Notes: a model not told the origin generated them from the sequence alone. DNA of 37,390 bases from an uncultured Blautia sp. (GCA_948436455.1 CAOJIB010000008.1:1-37390); one strand, 5' to 3'. Positions 1-7,728 are shown, counted from the first letter of the stretch. Translations and numbers: made by a program.

Positions 1-40
1 CCAATCAATTTATTTAAAATTCCAGAAAATGCCAATCCGA

Positions 41-66
41 GGCCGCCCAAACGGACGGCCCTTTTT
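41..66 (+). terminator. Rho-independent terminator-like hairpin
   Basis: GGCCGCCC pairs with GGACGGCC across an AAAC loop with one mismatch, followed by CTTTTT on the plus strand. It would stop a plus-strand transcript entering from outside the window. On the minus strand the hairpin lacks a good T tail, so it is a weaker candidate as the end of the kinase transcript. Confidence 0.45.
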
Positions 67-112
67 CATACCTTAGTATGCAGAAAAGCTGCCGGCAGCA
101 GGTTTTCTGTAT
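67..112 (+). repeat. Dispersed palindromic repeat, copy 1
   Basis: A small hairpin (CATAC-CTTA-GTATG, 67-80) is followed by a longer imperfect palindrome whose arms CAGAAAA and TTTTCTG enclose the self-complementary GCTGCCGGCAGC. The same two-hairpin layout recurs at 3721-3766 (opposite orientation) and 32657-32706, and in weaker form at 28879-28918. Seen directly; function unknown. It lies 3' of the FGGY kinase gene. Confidence 0.6.
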
Positions 113-122
113 TTCTTCTCTA

Positions 123-1649
123 TTACTGGCGAGACGCCATTTTCTTATACACATCCAACAGGGCAAAATAGCAGTCGTCGAACAGCTCCCGCACCGGCGC
201 ATAGGCAGCCACAGAGGCCGGATCCGGCTCATGCACGGAATTCACCTGAATAAACCGGTCTACCGCGGTAAAGTCTTTAAATAAGCCCGCGCCCACGCCG
301 CCGGTCACGGCCGCGCCCATAGAGCCCGCTTCCTCTAAAAGCACCGGAACCGTAATCTTCGCGTCGTATACGTCCGCCATAATCTGTCGCCATACGGCGC
401 CTCTGGCGCCGCCGCCCAGAACCATAATCTCCTTGATATCCAGCTGTGTACGCAATACATCCAGGATAATCCCCAGATTCATCGTCACACCCTCGAGCAC
501 GCTCCGGAAAAGATCTCCTCTTGTATTTTCCGGCTTTAAGCCGATCCAGGCGCCTTTTGCGTCGGCGTTCCAGCGGGGCGCCCGCTCGCCCAGCATATAG
601 GGCAGGAAGATCAGACCATTGGAGCCGATTGGGCTTTGGGCGATCTGCTCGTTCATATAATCATACGGAGACTTTCCATGTACCTTCGCATCGTAGCATT
701 CCATTTTCGCCACGGTAGATTTTAGCCAGCTATACGCGCCGCCGGCATACTGCATCGTTCCATTGGGCGCATATAGGCCGGGAATGATGTGGCACCAGTT
801 TGTCGTACGCATCTGCGGGTCAAAAATCGGCTTTTCCGCCGTCGTGGTGATCCATGCGGAGGTTCCCATACAGCTGTAGGTCTTTCCAGGAGCGATGGAG
901 CCGGAACCGATATTGGCCGTTACGCCGTCGCCGCCGCCGAGAACCACCGGCGTTCCCACGGCCAGCCCGGTGGCCTTCGCCGCTTCTTCCGTTACGCCGC
1001 CGGCCACAAAGGTGGAGGGCTTCAGCTCCGGAAGCTTCTCCGGATCAATCGCCGCATACTGCAAAATCTCCTCCGACCACTGGAATTTATTGATATCCAG
1101 ACAGCCGTTGCTGTTGCCATCCGAATATTCCGTATAGAATTTCCCCGTCAACCGGAAAACGATAAAGTCCTTGGCATTTAAAGTCTTATACGTCTGCTCG
1201 TAAATTTCCGGCTCATTATCCCGCACCCACATCAGCTTCTGAATGCCGTAGGACGCCGTATTTTTAATGCCTACCGTCGTATAGTAATCCCAGGCGGACA
1301 TCTGCGCCTCGATCTGCTGCGACTGCTTCTGCGCCCGCTGGTCGGCCCAGATCATTGACGGACGTAAGGGCTTTCCCTCCCTATCTACGCAAAGGCATCC
1401 CATCATCTGCCCGGAAAAGCTCACCGCCGCAATATCCTTCGCGTCAATACCGGTGGAGACGATCAGGTTTTTACTGGTATTGCAGACTGCCCGCCACCAG
1501 TCCTCCGCGTCCTGCTCCACCCAGGTATCGTTGAAATAATGGGTATCATAGGCGTATACCTGGCTGCCTACCAGCGCGCCGTCCTCGGAAAACAGTGTGG
1601 CTTTATTTCCGGATGTTCCTAAATCGTGTGCTAAAATATACTTACTCAT
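123..1649 (-). CDS. xylB: FGGY-family carbohydrate kinase, probably xylulokinase
   Basis: A 508-residue sugar kinase of the FGGY family, which transfers phosphate from ATP to a sugar in the cytoplasm; xylulokinases feed D-xylulose 5-phosphate to the pentose phosphate pathway. The N-terminal phosphate-binding loop DLGTSGNK, the catalytic-Asp segment GGGDGVTANIG and the C-terminal nucleotide-binding GGGARG segment are all present, and the length is normal for the family. The segment usually written QMHG in xylulokinases reads QMMG here, so the true substrate may differ. The start is ATG with GGGAGG upstream. A GntR regulator lies 85 nt upstream on the same strand and is the likely controller. 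No isomerase or sugar transporter is nearby, so pathway assignment rests on family resemblance. Confidence 0.75.
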   Translation of the reverse strand: MSKYILAHDLGTSGNKATLFSEDGALVGSQVYAYDTHYFNDTWVEQDAEDWWRAVCNTSKNLIVSTGIDAKDIAAVSFSGQMMGCLCVDREGKPLRPSMIWADQRAQKQSQQIEAQMSAWDYYTTVGIKNTASYGIQKLMWVRDNEPEIYEQTYKTLNAKDFIVFRLTGKFYTEYSDGNSNGCLDINKFQWSEEILQYAAIDPEKLPELKPSTFVAGGVTEEAAKATGLAVGTPVVLGGGDGVTANIGSGSIAPGKTYSCMGTSAWITTTAEKPIFDPQMRTTNWCHIIPGLYAPNGTMQYAGGAYSWLKSTVAKMECYDAKVHGKSPYDYMNEQIAQSPIGSNGLIFLPYMLGERAPRWNADAKGAWIGLKPENTRGDLFRSVLEGVTMNLGIILDVLRTQLDIKEIMVLGGGARGAVWRQIMADVYDAKITVPVLLEEAGSMGAAVTGGVGAGLFKDFTAVDRFIQVNSVHEPDPASVAAYAPVRELFDDCYFALLDVYKKMASRQ

Positions 1650-1734
1650 GCAATCCTCCCGCTTGTTTGCAATTATATCGCTCCTGGCAGGCGCTCTTAA
1701 AACGCCGCGCAGGAAACAGCATCGACCGGTACGC

Positions 1735-2484
1735 CTATTCCGGCACTACCGTAATCTCGAAGGAACTGCTGTCCCCCCGGTATCTGGCTCTGGAAAACTC
1801 AATGGGCTGGTCATACTGGTTATAGCCGATCGACGTAAAAAACTGGATGGGCTTTCCCCGCCGGATATTCAAATGCAAAATATCCTCGCCGTTGGCCTCC
1901 ACCGCTTCGATCCGGCGCTCAATCCGGGTAATTCTCGTCTCGTCGCTTCTGCCCAGCAGCTCGTAGAGAGAAGCCTTCGTAAAGTCCTGATCCAGAATAA
2001 AACTGCATCTGTGTTGCGGCAAAAAGGTCTTGACCGTCACGATTGGCTCGCCGTCGGCAAAACGTTTTCTATGCAGGAAAATCACCTTTTCCTTCTCATG
2101 AAGCCACAGATGCTTGGACACGTAGTCCGGCGCTTTCATCAGCTTGAAATCCAGAACCTCCGTGCTGGCGGCGATTCCCAGACGAGCCATCTGATTGTTA
2201 TAGGATTCCAAACGGTTGACAAAGTCCTGCTTGATCTTCGGCTGCGATACATACGTACCCTTGCTCTTTACCCGGTAAAGCCACCCTTCCTGCACCAGCT
2301 CCGTAATCGCCTGGCGTACCGTAGTGCGGCTAATCTGAAAAGCTTCGCTTAGCTCGTTCTCTGTAGGAATCAAGCTTCCGCTGGGGTAAGCCCCACTCTT
2401 GATTTCTGAAAGGATCCTTTCCTTAAGCTGGAAATACAAGGGAATGGGTACAGATTTGTTCAGTTGACTATTCTCAAGTAACAT
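1735..2484 (-). CDS. GntR/HutC-family transcriptional regulator
   Basis: A 249-residue repressor-type protein. Residues about 12-80 form a winged helix-turn-helix (PLYFQLKERILSEI, then LSEAFQISRTTVRQAITELV), and the remainder matches the UTRA ligand-binding fold of the HutC subfamily, which senses small sugars or related metabolites. ATG start with GGGAGG upstream. It precedes the FGGY kinase on the same strand and probably regulates it and itself: a GATAC-ATT-GTATC palindrome overlaps the -10 of its candidate promoter. The ligand is not deducible, though the sugar-kinase neighbour suggests a sugar or sugar phosphate. Confidence 0.85.
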   Translation of the reverse strand: MLLENSQLNKSVPIPLYFQLKERILSEIKSGAYPSGSLIPTENELSEAFQISRTTVRQAITELVQEGWLYRVKSKGTYVSQPKIKQDFVNRLESYNNQMARLGIAASTEVLDFKLMKAPDYVSKHLWLHEKEKVIFLHRKRFADGEPIVTVKTFLPQHRCSFILDQDFTKASLYELLGRSDETRITRIERRIEAVEANGEDILHLNIRRGKPIQFFTSIGYNQYDQPIEFSRARYRGDSSSFEITVVPE

Positions 2485-2542
2485 AAGAACCTCCCAAAAT
2501 CCCGCGCAGAAAAGCCGGGATTAGTCGCTGTAATGTTTAATG

Positions 2543-2571
2543 TAGATACATTGTATCAAAAAAAACTACAA
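2543..2571 (-). promoter_or_regulatory. Candidate promoter and operator of the GntR gene
   Basis: On the minus strand TTGTAG and TATCTA are separated by 17 nt. A perfect palindrome, GATAC-ATT-GTATC (2545-2557), covers the -10, as expected of an autorepressor site. ACTACAAA is repeated just upstream (about 2565-2582). The boxes are imperfect, so this is an inference. Confidence 0.4.
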
Positions 2572-2614
2572 AAAGCAACTACAAAGTAAAAATACCGCGG
2601 CATTTTTGTAATAG

Positions 2615-2818
2615 TCCAGCCCAAAGCTTTGCACTAACTGCAAAGTCCGTAAGAATGTATATCGGCCACGAAAATCTGGCTCCTTTGCCGAAGGCAAACT
2701 TCAAATGGGCCAGATTTCGTAACAGTTTGGCCGAAAGCTGAACTATTATGCATTTTTATAACGATCCTCGTTACTGAATCCGGCTTATGGAAAGTTTGCC
2801 TCATACAAAGAGGCTGGA
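2615..2818. other. Structured intergenic segment (possible ncRNA or MITE)
   Basis: The 495-nt gap between the GntR and VOC genes has no convincing gene. About 204 nt of it are bracketed by complementary TCCAGCC (2615-2621) and GGCTGGA (2812-2818). Inside are CTTTGCA-CTAAC-TGCAAAG (2627-2645); a three-tier hairpin with outer TCGGCC/GGCCGA (2662-2667, 2729-2734), middle CGAAAATCTGGC/GCCAGATTTCG (2669-2680, 2709-2719) and inner TTTGCC-GAA-GGCAAA (2684-2698); AACGA-TCC-TCGTT (2760-2772); and GCCTC/GAGGC (2798-2814). It could be a structured RNA or a small non-autonomous insertion. I recognise no known riboswitch or RNA family. Confidence 0.45.
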
Positions 2819-2901
2819 TAATAAAATTTAACAAAAACTACACGAGATTTTTATGCAATTCTACGGTTCCATGAAATCCAAAGAAAAAAGAACAAAATTA
2901 A

Positions 2902-2931
2902 TTGACAAATAGTAAAAGAAAACGTTACTAT
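2902..2931 (+). promoter_or_regulatory. Sigma-A-type promoter of the VOC gene
   Basis: TTGACA (2902-2907) and TACTAT (2926-2931) are separated by 18 nt, about 50 nt upstream of the VOC start codon. Confidence 0.6.
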
Positions 2932-2979
2932 AAGACAATAGAAATTCTTTCTACATTTCAAAATACGGAGGGTAAAGCT

Positions 2980-3363
2980 ATGATTAAAAACAGAAAACAT
3001 GGACATATCGGATTGGCAACTACAGATATCGAAGCAGATGCGAAATGGTATGTGGAGGAGCTGGGCTTTGAGCTGATCGGCGACTTTGTACATCCCAATG
3101 GAAATCCGATCAAGTTTTTAAAGAACTGCGACGTTGTATACGAAATGTTCCCGGCAGATGCGGGCAGCGCCCCTGGAAAAATTGACCATTATGCCTTTGA
3201 ATCCAACGATATCGAAGCGGATTATAAGTACTGCGTGGAAAAGGGCTACAAGATCACTACCGACGGCATCGAAGGCATTCCCACCCTCTGGGAAAACGGC
3301 GTGAAATATTTCAAGATCGCCAGCGCTACAGGCGAAGAGCTGGAATTCTGCCAGGTATTATAA
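2980..3363 (+). CDS. VOC-family (glyoxalase/dioxygenase fold) protein
   Basis: A 127-residue cytoplasmic protein with the paired beta-alpha-beta-beta-beta modules of the vicinal oxygen chelate superfamily. Candidate metal ligands sit at the usual places: His in GHIGL near the N-terminus, Glu in VVYEMF, His in KIDHYAF and Glu in ELEFCQVL near the C-terminus. The family includes glyoxalase I, lyases, epimerases and antibiotic-resistance proteins; the substrate cannot be told from sequence. The ATG at 2980 is chosen because GGAGG lies just upstream, whereas an in-frame ATG at 2902 overlaps the promoter -35 and has no ribosome binding site. It is probably co-transcribed with the small Cys-rich gene 19 nt downstream. 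Confidence 0.8.
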   Translation: MIKNRKHGHIGLATTDIEADAKWYVEELGFELIGDFVHPNGNPIKFLKNCDVVYEMFPADAGSAPGKIDHYAFESNDIEADYKYCVEKGYKITTDGIEGIPTLWENGVKYFKIASATGEELEFCQVL

Positions 3364-3382
3364 GCTCAGGGAGAATATACCC

Positions 3383-3715
3383 ATGATCATCGAGGGAAAT
3401 CCCAAAGAAATCGCGGCCATGGAGCAATTTCGGCAGGGAAACCGCCAGGAAGGCTTCCGGCTGCAGGAGGAATTCGCCTCCGAATTCCGGCAGGAATACG
3501 CCAACAAGGATCATTGTCCCTGCCAGAAAGCCTGTCGCTACCATGGAAACTGCAAAGAATGTGTAGCGATCCACCGAGCGCACCAGGAGCATGTGCCCAA
3601 CTGCCTGCGGCCGATGCTCAACGAAAAGATCAGGCTTCTCTCTTCTCTGACGGAACACACCGTCGCCGGGGAGATCGAGGCGCCAAAAGAATCACGCCGG
3701 AGGGAATGTCAATAA
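3383..3715 (+). CDS. Small Cys-rich conserved hypothetical protein
   Basis: A 110-residue protein of unknown function. The N-terminal half is charged and Gln/Glu-rich. Residues about 44-72 carry a compact motif CPC-x3-C-x2-HG-x-C-x2-C-x3-HR, then a further Pro-x-Cys, which looks like a zinc- or cluster-binding knuckle. I recall similar CxC/HGxCxxC knuckles in short uncharacterised clostridial proteins but cannot place it in a named family. It follows the VOC gene by 19 nt with AGGGAG upstream of its ATG, and a strong terminator follows, so the two form a small operon. No signal peptide or membrane segment. Confidence 0.7.
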   Translation: MIIEGNPKEIAAMEQFRQGNRQEGFRLQEEFASEFRQEYANKDHCPCQKACRYHGNCKECVAIHRAHQEHVPNCLRPMLNEKIRLLSSLTEHTVAGEIEAPKESRRRECQ

Positions 3716-3720
3716 CTTCA

Positions 3721-3766
3721 TATACAGAAAGCTTGCCACCGGCAACCTTTCTCCATACGAAGGTAC
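3721..3766 (-). repeat. Dispersed palindromic repeat, copy 2 (inverted)
   Basis: Read on the minus strand this has the same order as copy 1: a small hairpin around ACCTTCGTATG, then GAGAAAGGTTGCC, GGT, GGCAAGCTTTCTG. It lies between the stop of the Cys-rich gene and its terminator, so it is probably transcribed in the 3' UTR. Confidence 0.6.
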
Positions 3767-3769
3767 ACC

Positions 3770-3820
3770 AAAGGCCGCTTCCGCCGATTTCCAAAAGAAC
3801 GGCGGAAGCGGCCTTTTTCT
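3770..3820 (+). terminator. Strong Rho-independent terminator
   Basis: A 17-bp stem (AAAGGCCGCTTCCGCCG, 3770-3786, with CGGCGGAAGCGGCCTTT, 3800-3816) is followed by T-rich sequence on the plus strand. It ends the VOC operon and lies immediately 3' of convergent dapF, so it may also serve that side weakly. Confidence 0.85.
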
Positions 3821-3822
3821 TT

Positions 3823-4668
3823 TTAAGGCAATGAAATTTCCCCGTCGAAAACGACCGTCGCCGGCCCAGTCATGTAGACGGTATTCGCCTCCCGATCCCA
3901 GAAAATCTGCAGATCTCCGCCCAAAAGCCGGACCGTCGTCGTATCTTCTGTATAGCCGTTCAGCGCCGAGGCCACGGCCGCCGCACAGGCGCCGGTGCCG
4001 CAGGCCAGCGTCTCCCCCGAGCCTCGCTCCCAAACCCGCATTTCAAGCGTATGCCGGTCCCGCACCTTTATAAATTCCGTATTGATCCGGTCCGGGAAAA
4101 GAGGATGCCCTTCAAAAGCCGGGCCGATCGTTTCTATAGCCAGATCCGCCAGCTCCTCTCCCGCCTCCAGATACGTGACCACATGGGGATTTCCCATGGA
4201 AACGCCGGTAATCTGCCAGCGCCGGCCGCAGACCTCCAAGGGCTCGCCGATCACCTGTGCCTTCTCCAGCAAAATAGGGATTTCTTTCGCCGTCAGAATG
4301 GGCGCGCCCATATTCACCCGCACCTGGGAAACCTTTCCGTTTTCCACCGTCAGATCCAAAGCCTTCACCCCGCTTTGGGTAGCGACCGTCATATGCTCCC
4401 GGCGCACCAATCCATAATCATAGACATATTTCGCCACACAGCGGATACCGTTGCCGCACATAGCCCCCCGGGAACCGTCCGCATTGTACATCTCCATCTC
4501 ACAGTCGGCGACATCCGACGGCTTTATGAGAATCAGGCCGTCCGATCCAATGCCAAAATGACGGCTGCTGACAAATTTTGCAACCTCCGAAGGATTTTCC
4601 ACCCTTTCCCAAAAGCAGTTCACATAGACGTAATCGTTGCCGATTCCATGCATTTTCGTAAATTTCAT
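3823..4668 (-). CDS. dapF: Diaminopimelate epimerase
   Basis: DapF interconverts LL- and meso-diaminopimelate, the last step before meso-DAP enters peptidoglycan or is decarboxylated to lysine. The 281-residue product has the family's N-terminal KMHGIGNDYVYV and the two catalytic cysteines in MCGNGIRC and LACGTGACAA. The cofactor-independent two-thiol mechanism is known for the family. The ATG at 4668 has AAGGAGAG upstream and gives the usual protein start MKFTKMHG; the reading frame continues 48 codons further upstream but overlaps hydF there. It starts 26 nt after the hydF stop, so the two are probably co-transcribed, an unusual functional pairing. Confidence 0.95.
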   Translation of the reverse strand: MKFTKMHGIGNDYVYVNCFWERVENPSEVAKFVSSRHFGIGSDGLILIKPSDVADCEMEMYNADGSRGAMCGNGIRCVAKYVYDYGLVRREHMTVATQSGVKALDLTVENGKVSQVRVNMGAPILTAKEIPILLEKAQVIGEPLEVCGRRWQITGVSMGNPHVVTYLEAGEELADLAIETIGPAFEGHPLFPDRINTEFIKVRDRHTLEMRVWERGSGETLACGTGACAAAVASALNGYTEDTTTVRLLGGDLQIFWDREANTVYMTGPATVVFDGEISLP

Positions 4669-4694
4669 AAGTCTCTCCTTAAATTGAATATCCG

Positions 4695-5897
4695 TCACGC
4701 CAAAAGCGCGTGGATCTTGGGAAACAGCCGGACGCTTCTTTTTAAAATCCCTTGGGTATGGGCGATCAAAATACCATAATTCGTCATGGGTACCCCTTGG
4801 TCCCGAGCGCACTGCATCCGATATTTCATCTCCCGCTCGTTAAGCATACAACCGCCGCAGTGCACAATCAACTGATACGAAGACAAATCGTCCGGAAATT
4901 CCGTGCCGGAGGTGAAAGAAAATTCCAATTCTTTTCCGGTAAACGCCGAAATCCAGCCAGGCATCTTCACGGTACCGATGTCGTTGCACTGCCGATGGTG
5001 GGTGCAGCCTTCACAGATCAGCACATGGTCGTGATCCTGTAAGAAGGAAAGAGCCGCCGCTCCCGCCACCGCATCGCCCAGATTCCCCTTGTATCGGGCA
5101 AACAAAATAGAAAACGAGGTCAAAAGCACTTCGTCGGGCACGATCCCCGCCACTTGAGCAAAGACCTGGCTGTCGGTGATTACAAGCGCAGGAGGCGCCG
5201 ACAGCTTTTCCAGGGTTTCCTTTAATTCCGTATCCCTGGCAACTAGGCAATTCGCGCCGGCCTCCAGAATATCCCGGATCGTCTGCTGCTGGGGCAGGAT
5301 CAGACGGCCCTTTGGCGCCGCTTTATCGATGGGAATCACTAAAACGACCGTATCCAAGGGCCGCAGGAATTCTCCCACGATTTTCTTTGACGCATCCCCA
5401 GGACGGTGCAATCCGGCAATTTTTTCCTTTAATGCATAAATATTCGTACGATCCCTGGCGCTGACCCAGATTTCCTTTTCCTCTTCCGTGGGAATTTCCG
5501 GCAGCAGATCCGCCTTATTATAGATTAACAGGTAGGGGATCCCCTTTTTTTGGAACCTTTCAATCAGCGCTTCCTCCTCGGCGGTCTTTCCCACCGCCGC
5601 GTCCACCACCAAAAGGGCGATATCCGTCTTATTGAGCACCTGATAACTCTTCTTCACCCGGAGCGCTCCCAGCTCTCCTTCGTCGTCGATGCCCGGTGTG
5701 TCGATCAGCATCACCGGCCCCAACGGAAGAAGCTCCATCGTCTTATAGACGGGGTCGGTGGTCGTTCCCTTCACCTCGGAGACAATCGCCAAATTCTGAT
5801 CGGTAACCGCGTTAATGACGCTAGATTTCCCCACGTTCCGTCTGCCGAAAAAACTGATATGTACCCGCTCCGCCGCGGGCGTCTGATTCATTCCCAT
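4695..5897 (-). CDS. hydF: [FeFe] hydrogenase H-cluster maturation GTPase HydF
   Basis: HydF is the scaffold and GTPase on which HydE and HydG assemble the 2Fe subcluster for transfer to [FeFe] hydrogenase. The 400-residue protein has G1 GRRNVGKS (18-25), G2 around GTTTDP (44-49), G3 DTPG (66-69) and a G4-like NKAD. The C-terminal third carries the cluster-binding set: CEGCTHHRQC, and about 45 residues later HCGGC. ATG start with AAAGGAGG upstream. No hydE, hydG or hydrogenase genes are in the window, so the rest of the pathway must lie elsewhere. It indicates an anaerobic, hydrogen-metabolising organism. Confidence 0.95.
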   Translation of the reverse strand: MGMNQTPAAERVHISFFGRRNVGKSSVINAVTDQNLAIVSEVKGTTTDPVYKTMELLPLGPVMLIDTPGIDDEGELGALRVKKSYQVLNKTDIALLVVDAAVGKTAEEEALIERFQKKGIPYLLIYNKADLLPEIPTEEEKEIWVSARDRTNIYALKEKIAGLHRPGDASKKIVGEFLRPLDTVVLVIPIDKAAPKGRLILPQQQTIRDILEAGANCLVARDTELKETLEKLSAPPALVITDSQVFAQVAGIVPDEVLLTSFSILFARYKGNLGDAVAGAAALSFLQDHDHVLICEGCTHHRQCNDIGTVKMPGWISAFTGKELEFSFTSGTEFPDDLSSYQLIVHCGGCMLNEREMKYRMQCARDQGVPMTNYGILIAHTQGILKRSVRLFPKIHALLA

Positions 5898-6029
5898 AGG
5901 CGCCTCCTTTTTATGTAAACGCTTCTATAAATATGCCGCCAGAGCGCCGCGAAAGCCGCCACTCCGGTGAAATTCACTTTGTCTTCGATCTGTTTTTCTT
6001 GTATTAATTATAAAAAAGAAATTTATATT

Positions 6030-6072
6030 ATGCAAGAAGAACTCTTGCATTTCCTGAAAAAGATGATACAAT
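6030..6072 (+). promoter_or_regulatory. Promoter of the amino-acid ABC importer, with palindrome and CodY-like box
   Basis: TTGCAT (6045-6050) and TACAAT (6067-6072) are separated by 16 nt. A perfect inverted repeat ATGCAAGA-AGAAC-TCTTGCAT (6030-6050) covers the -35. The spacer holds a sequence (6048-6062) matching the CodY consensus AATTTTCWGAAAATT at 11 of 15 positions. Repression by CodY when amino acids are plentiful is therefore an inference supported by the gene's function and by codY being in the window. Confidence 0.5.
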
Positions 6073-6122
6073 AATTGAAGTAAAAATTGAAGCATTTTGT
6101 AAAACTATAGGAGGATTAGAAA

Positions 6123-6923
6123 ATGAAAAAGAGATTTTTCCATATTATGCTAGCAATGGCCTGCGTAGCGTCCTTAACAGCCTGCGGCGGCTCCAAGGAC
6201 AGCGGCGATACCGCGGCGGTAATCGAAAGCAAGGAAGATCTAAAAGACAAGATCATCGGCGTACAATTGGGAACTACCGGCGACGAAGCGGCTTCCGAGG
6301 ACGAAATCGGCGCCAAGGAAGTAAAGCGCTACAATAAGGGCAGTGAAGCCGTACAGGCTTTAAAGGCCGGGCAGATCGACTGCGTTATCATCGACTCTCA
6401 GCCGGCGCAGAAATTCATTGAAAAGAACGACGACTTAAAGATTCTGGACGAAACCTTCGTAGAGGAAGAATACGCCATCTGCCTGAAGAAGGACAATACG
6501 GAGCTTCTAGACGCTATGAACGGCGCGCTGGCCGAGCTGAAAGAAGAAGGCGTGATCGACGACATCATGAGCAATTACATCGGCGACGAGATCGGACAGA
6601 CTCCTTACGAATCTCCGGCGGATGCCGACCGTTCCAACGGGACGCTGGTCATGGCCACCAACGCGGAATTCGAGCCTTATGAATATCACGAAGGCGGCGA
6701 GATCGTCGGAATCGACGCAGATATCGCCCAGGCGATCTGCGATAAACTAGGATATGAATTGGAAATCAGCGACATGGAATTCGATTCCATCTTAGCTGCC
6801 GTACAGTCTGGAAAAGCCGATTTCGGCGCAGCCGGTATGACTGTTACAGAGGACCGTCTGGAAAACGCGGATTTCACCGATACATACGCCAATGCCAGCC
6901 AAGTGATTATCGTAAAAAAATAA
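6123..6923 (+). CDS. Polar amino-acid ABC transporter binding lipoprotein, apparently circularly permuted
   Basis: A 266-residue exported lipoprotein (signal peptide ending LTAC, lipidated Cys21) that should capture an amino acid for the permease and ATPase downstream. The order of segments is the reverse of normal cluster-F binding proteins. Residues about 34-156 (ESKEDLKDKIIGVQLGTTGD through the final helix DDIMSNYIG) correspond to what is usually the C-terminal portion; residues 173-266 (GTLVMATNAEFEPYEY through VTEDRLENADFTDTYANAS) correspond to what is usually the N-terminal portion. A short polar linker (157-172) joins them. Ligand-contact motifs remain: GTTGD, IIDSQP and the Thr/Arg of TVTEDR. 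The frame is intact and GGAGG precedes the ATG. The substrate is probably a polar amino acid; which one is unknown. Confidence 0.9.
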   Translation: MKKRFFHIMLAMACVASLTACGGSKDSGDTAAVIESKEDLKDKIIGVQLGTTGDEAASEDEIGAKEVKRYNKGSEAVQALKAGQIDCVIIDSQPAQKFIEKNDDLKILDETFVEEEYAICLKKDNTELLDAMNGALAELKEEGVIDDIMSNYIGDEIGQTPYESPADADRSNGTLVMATNAEFEPYEYHEGGEIVGIDADIAQAICDKLGYELEISDMEFDSILAAVQSGKADFGAAGMTVTEDRLENADFTDTYANASQVIIVKK

Positions 6924-6954
6924 CCGGCTGTCTTTAACTTCTTACAATAACTAA

Positions 6955-7003
6955 CGCCCGCTCTAAAAGCCGCCAGGAGTCTTCTGCGGCTTTGATGCGG
7001 GCG
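6955..7003 (+). other. Intercistronic hairpin
   Basis: CGCCCGC (6955-6961) pairs with GCGGGCG (6997-7003), enclosing AAAGCCGC (6966-6973) paired with GCGGCTTT (6986-6993). There is no T tail, so it is unlikely to be a full terminator. Such hairpins between a binding-protein gene and its permease often stabilise or attenuate the transcript so that binding protein exceeds membrane components. Confidence 0.6.
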
Positions 7004-7029
7004 CCCGCACAGAAAGGCGAAAGAGAACC

Positions 7030-7728
7030 GTGGGATTTTTACAAAATTTATACGATGGATTCTATCTGAATTTCATCAAGGACGACCGGTATCTATGGCT
7101 GGTGTCCGGTCTGAAAAACACGCTTTTGATCACGATCTTTGCAGTCATCCTGGGCACGATCATTGGTTTTATCGTAGCTATTATCCGCTCGACCTATGAA
7201 AAGTCCGGCTCCTTCAAGATCCTCAACGGCGTCTGCACCGTCTACCTGACGGTAATCCGGGGTACCCCCACCATGATCCAGCTTCTGATCATGAATTTCG
7301 TGATCCTAGCTTCTTTCAATATGAATCCGATCATTGTCGGCGGCCTCTCCTTCGGTATTAATTCCGGGGCTTACGTGGCGGAGATCGTCCGCTCCGGCAT
7401 TATGTCCATCGATCCCGGACAAACAGAAGCTGGCCGGAGCCTGGGCCTGAATTTTACTCAGACCATGCAGCTGATCATTATTCCCCAGGCATTCAAAAAC
7501 GTATTGCCCGCCCTTGTAAACGAGTTCATCGTATTAATCAAGGAAACCTCTATCATCGGCTATATCGGAATGATGGATCTGACAAAAGGCGCCATGACCA
7601 TCCAAAGCCGGACCTTTGATCCCACCTGGCCGCTTCTGGCCGCCGCGGTGATCTATCTGGTCATCGTCATGATCCTGACCTTTTTCATGAAGAAGCTGGA
7701 AAGGAGGCTGCGCGTCAGTGAGCGATAA
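7030..7728 (+). CDS. Polar amino-acid ABC transporter permease
   Basis: A 232-residue inner-membrane subunit of the HisM/GlnP type, with about five hydrophobic helices. The EAA loop that docks on the ATPase is clear in [20 protein letters not shown], followed by [22 protein letters not shown]. It probably works as a homodimer because only one permease gene is present. The start is GTG at 7030, with a modest AAGG about 12 nt upstream; this weak start, after a hairpin, fits lower expression than the binding protein. Its 3' end overlaps the ATPase gene by 11 nt. Confidence 0.93.
   Translation: MGFLQNLYDGFYLNFIKDDRYLWLVSGLKNTLLITIFAVILGTIIGFIVAIIRSTYEKSGSFKILNGVCTVYLTVIRGTPTMIQLLIMNFVILASFNMNPIIVGGLSFGINSGAYVAEIVRSGIMSIDPGQTEAGRSLGLNFTQTMQLIIIPQAFKNVLPALVNEFIVLIKETSIIGYIGMMDLTKGAMTIQSRTFDPTWPLLAAAVIYLVIVMILTFFMKKLERRLRVSER

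Noticed and set aside
4669-4812. Longer DapF starting inside hydF
   Set aside because: The extra 48 residues do not resemble DapF; the ATG at 4668 has a good ribosome binding site and gives the usual N-terminus.
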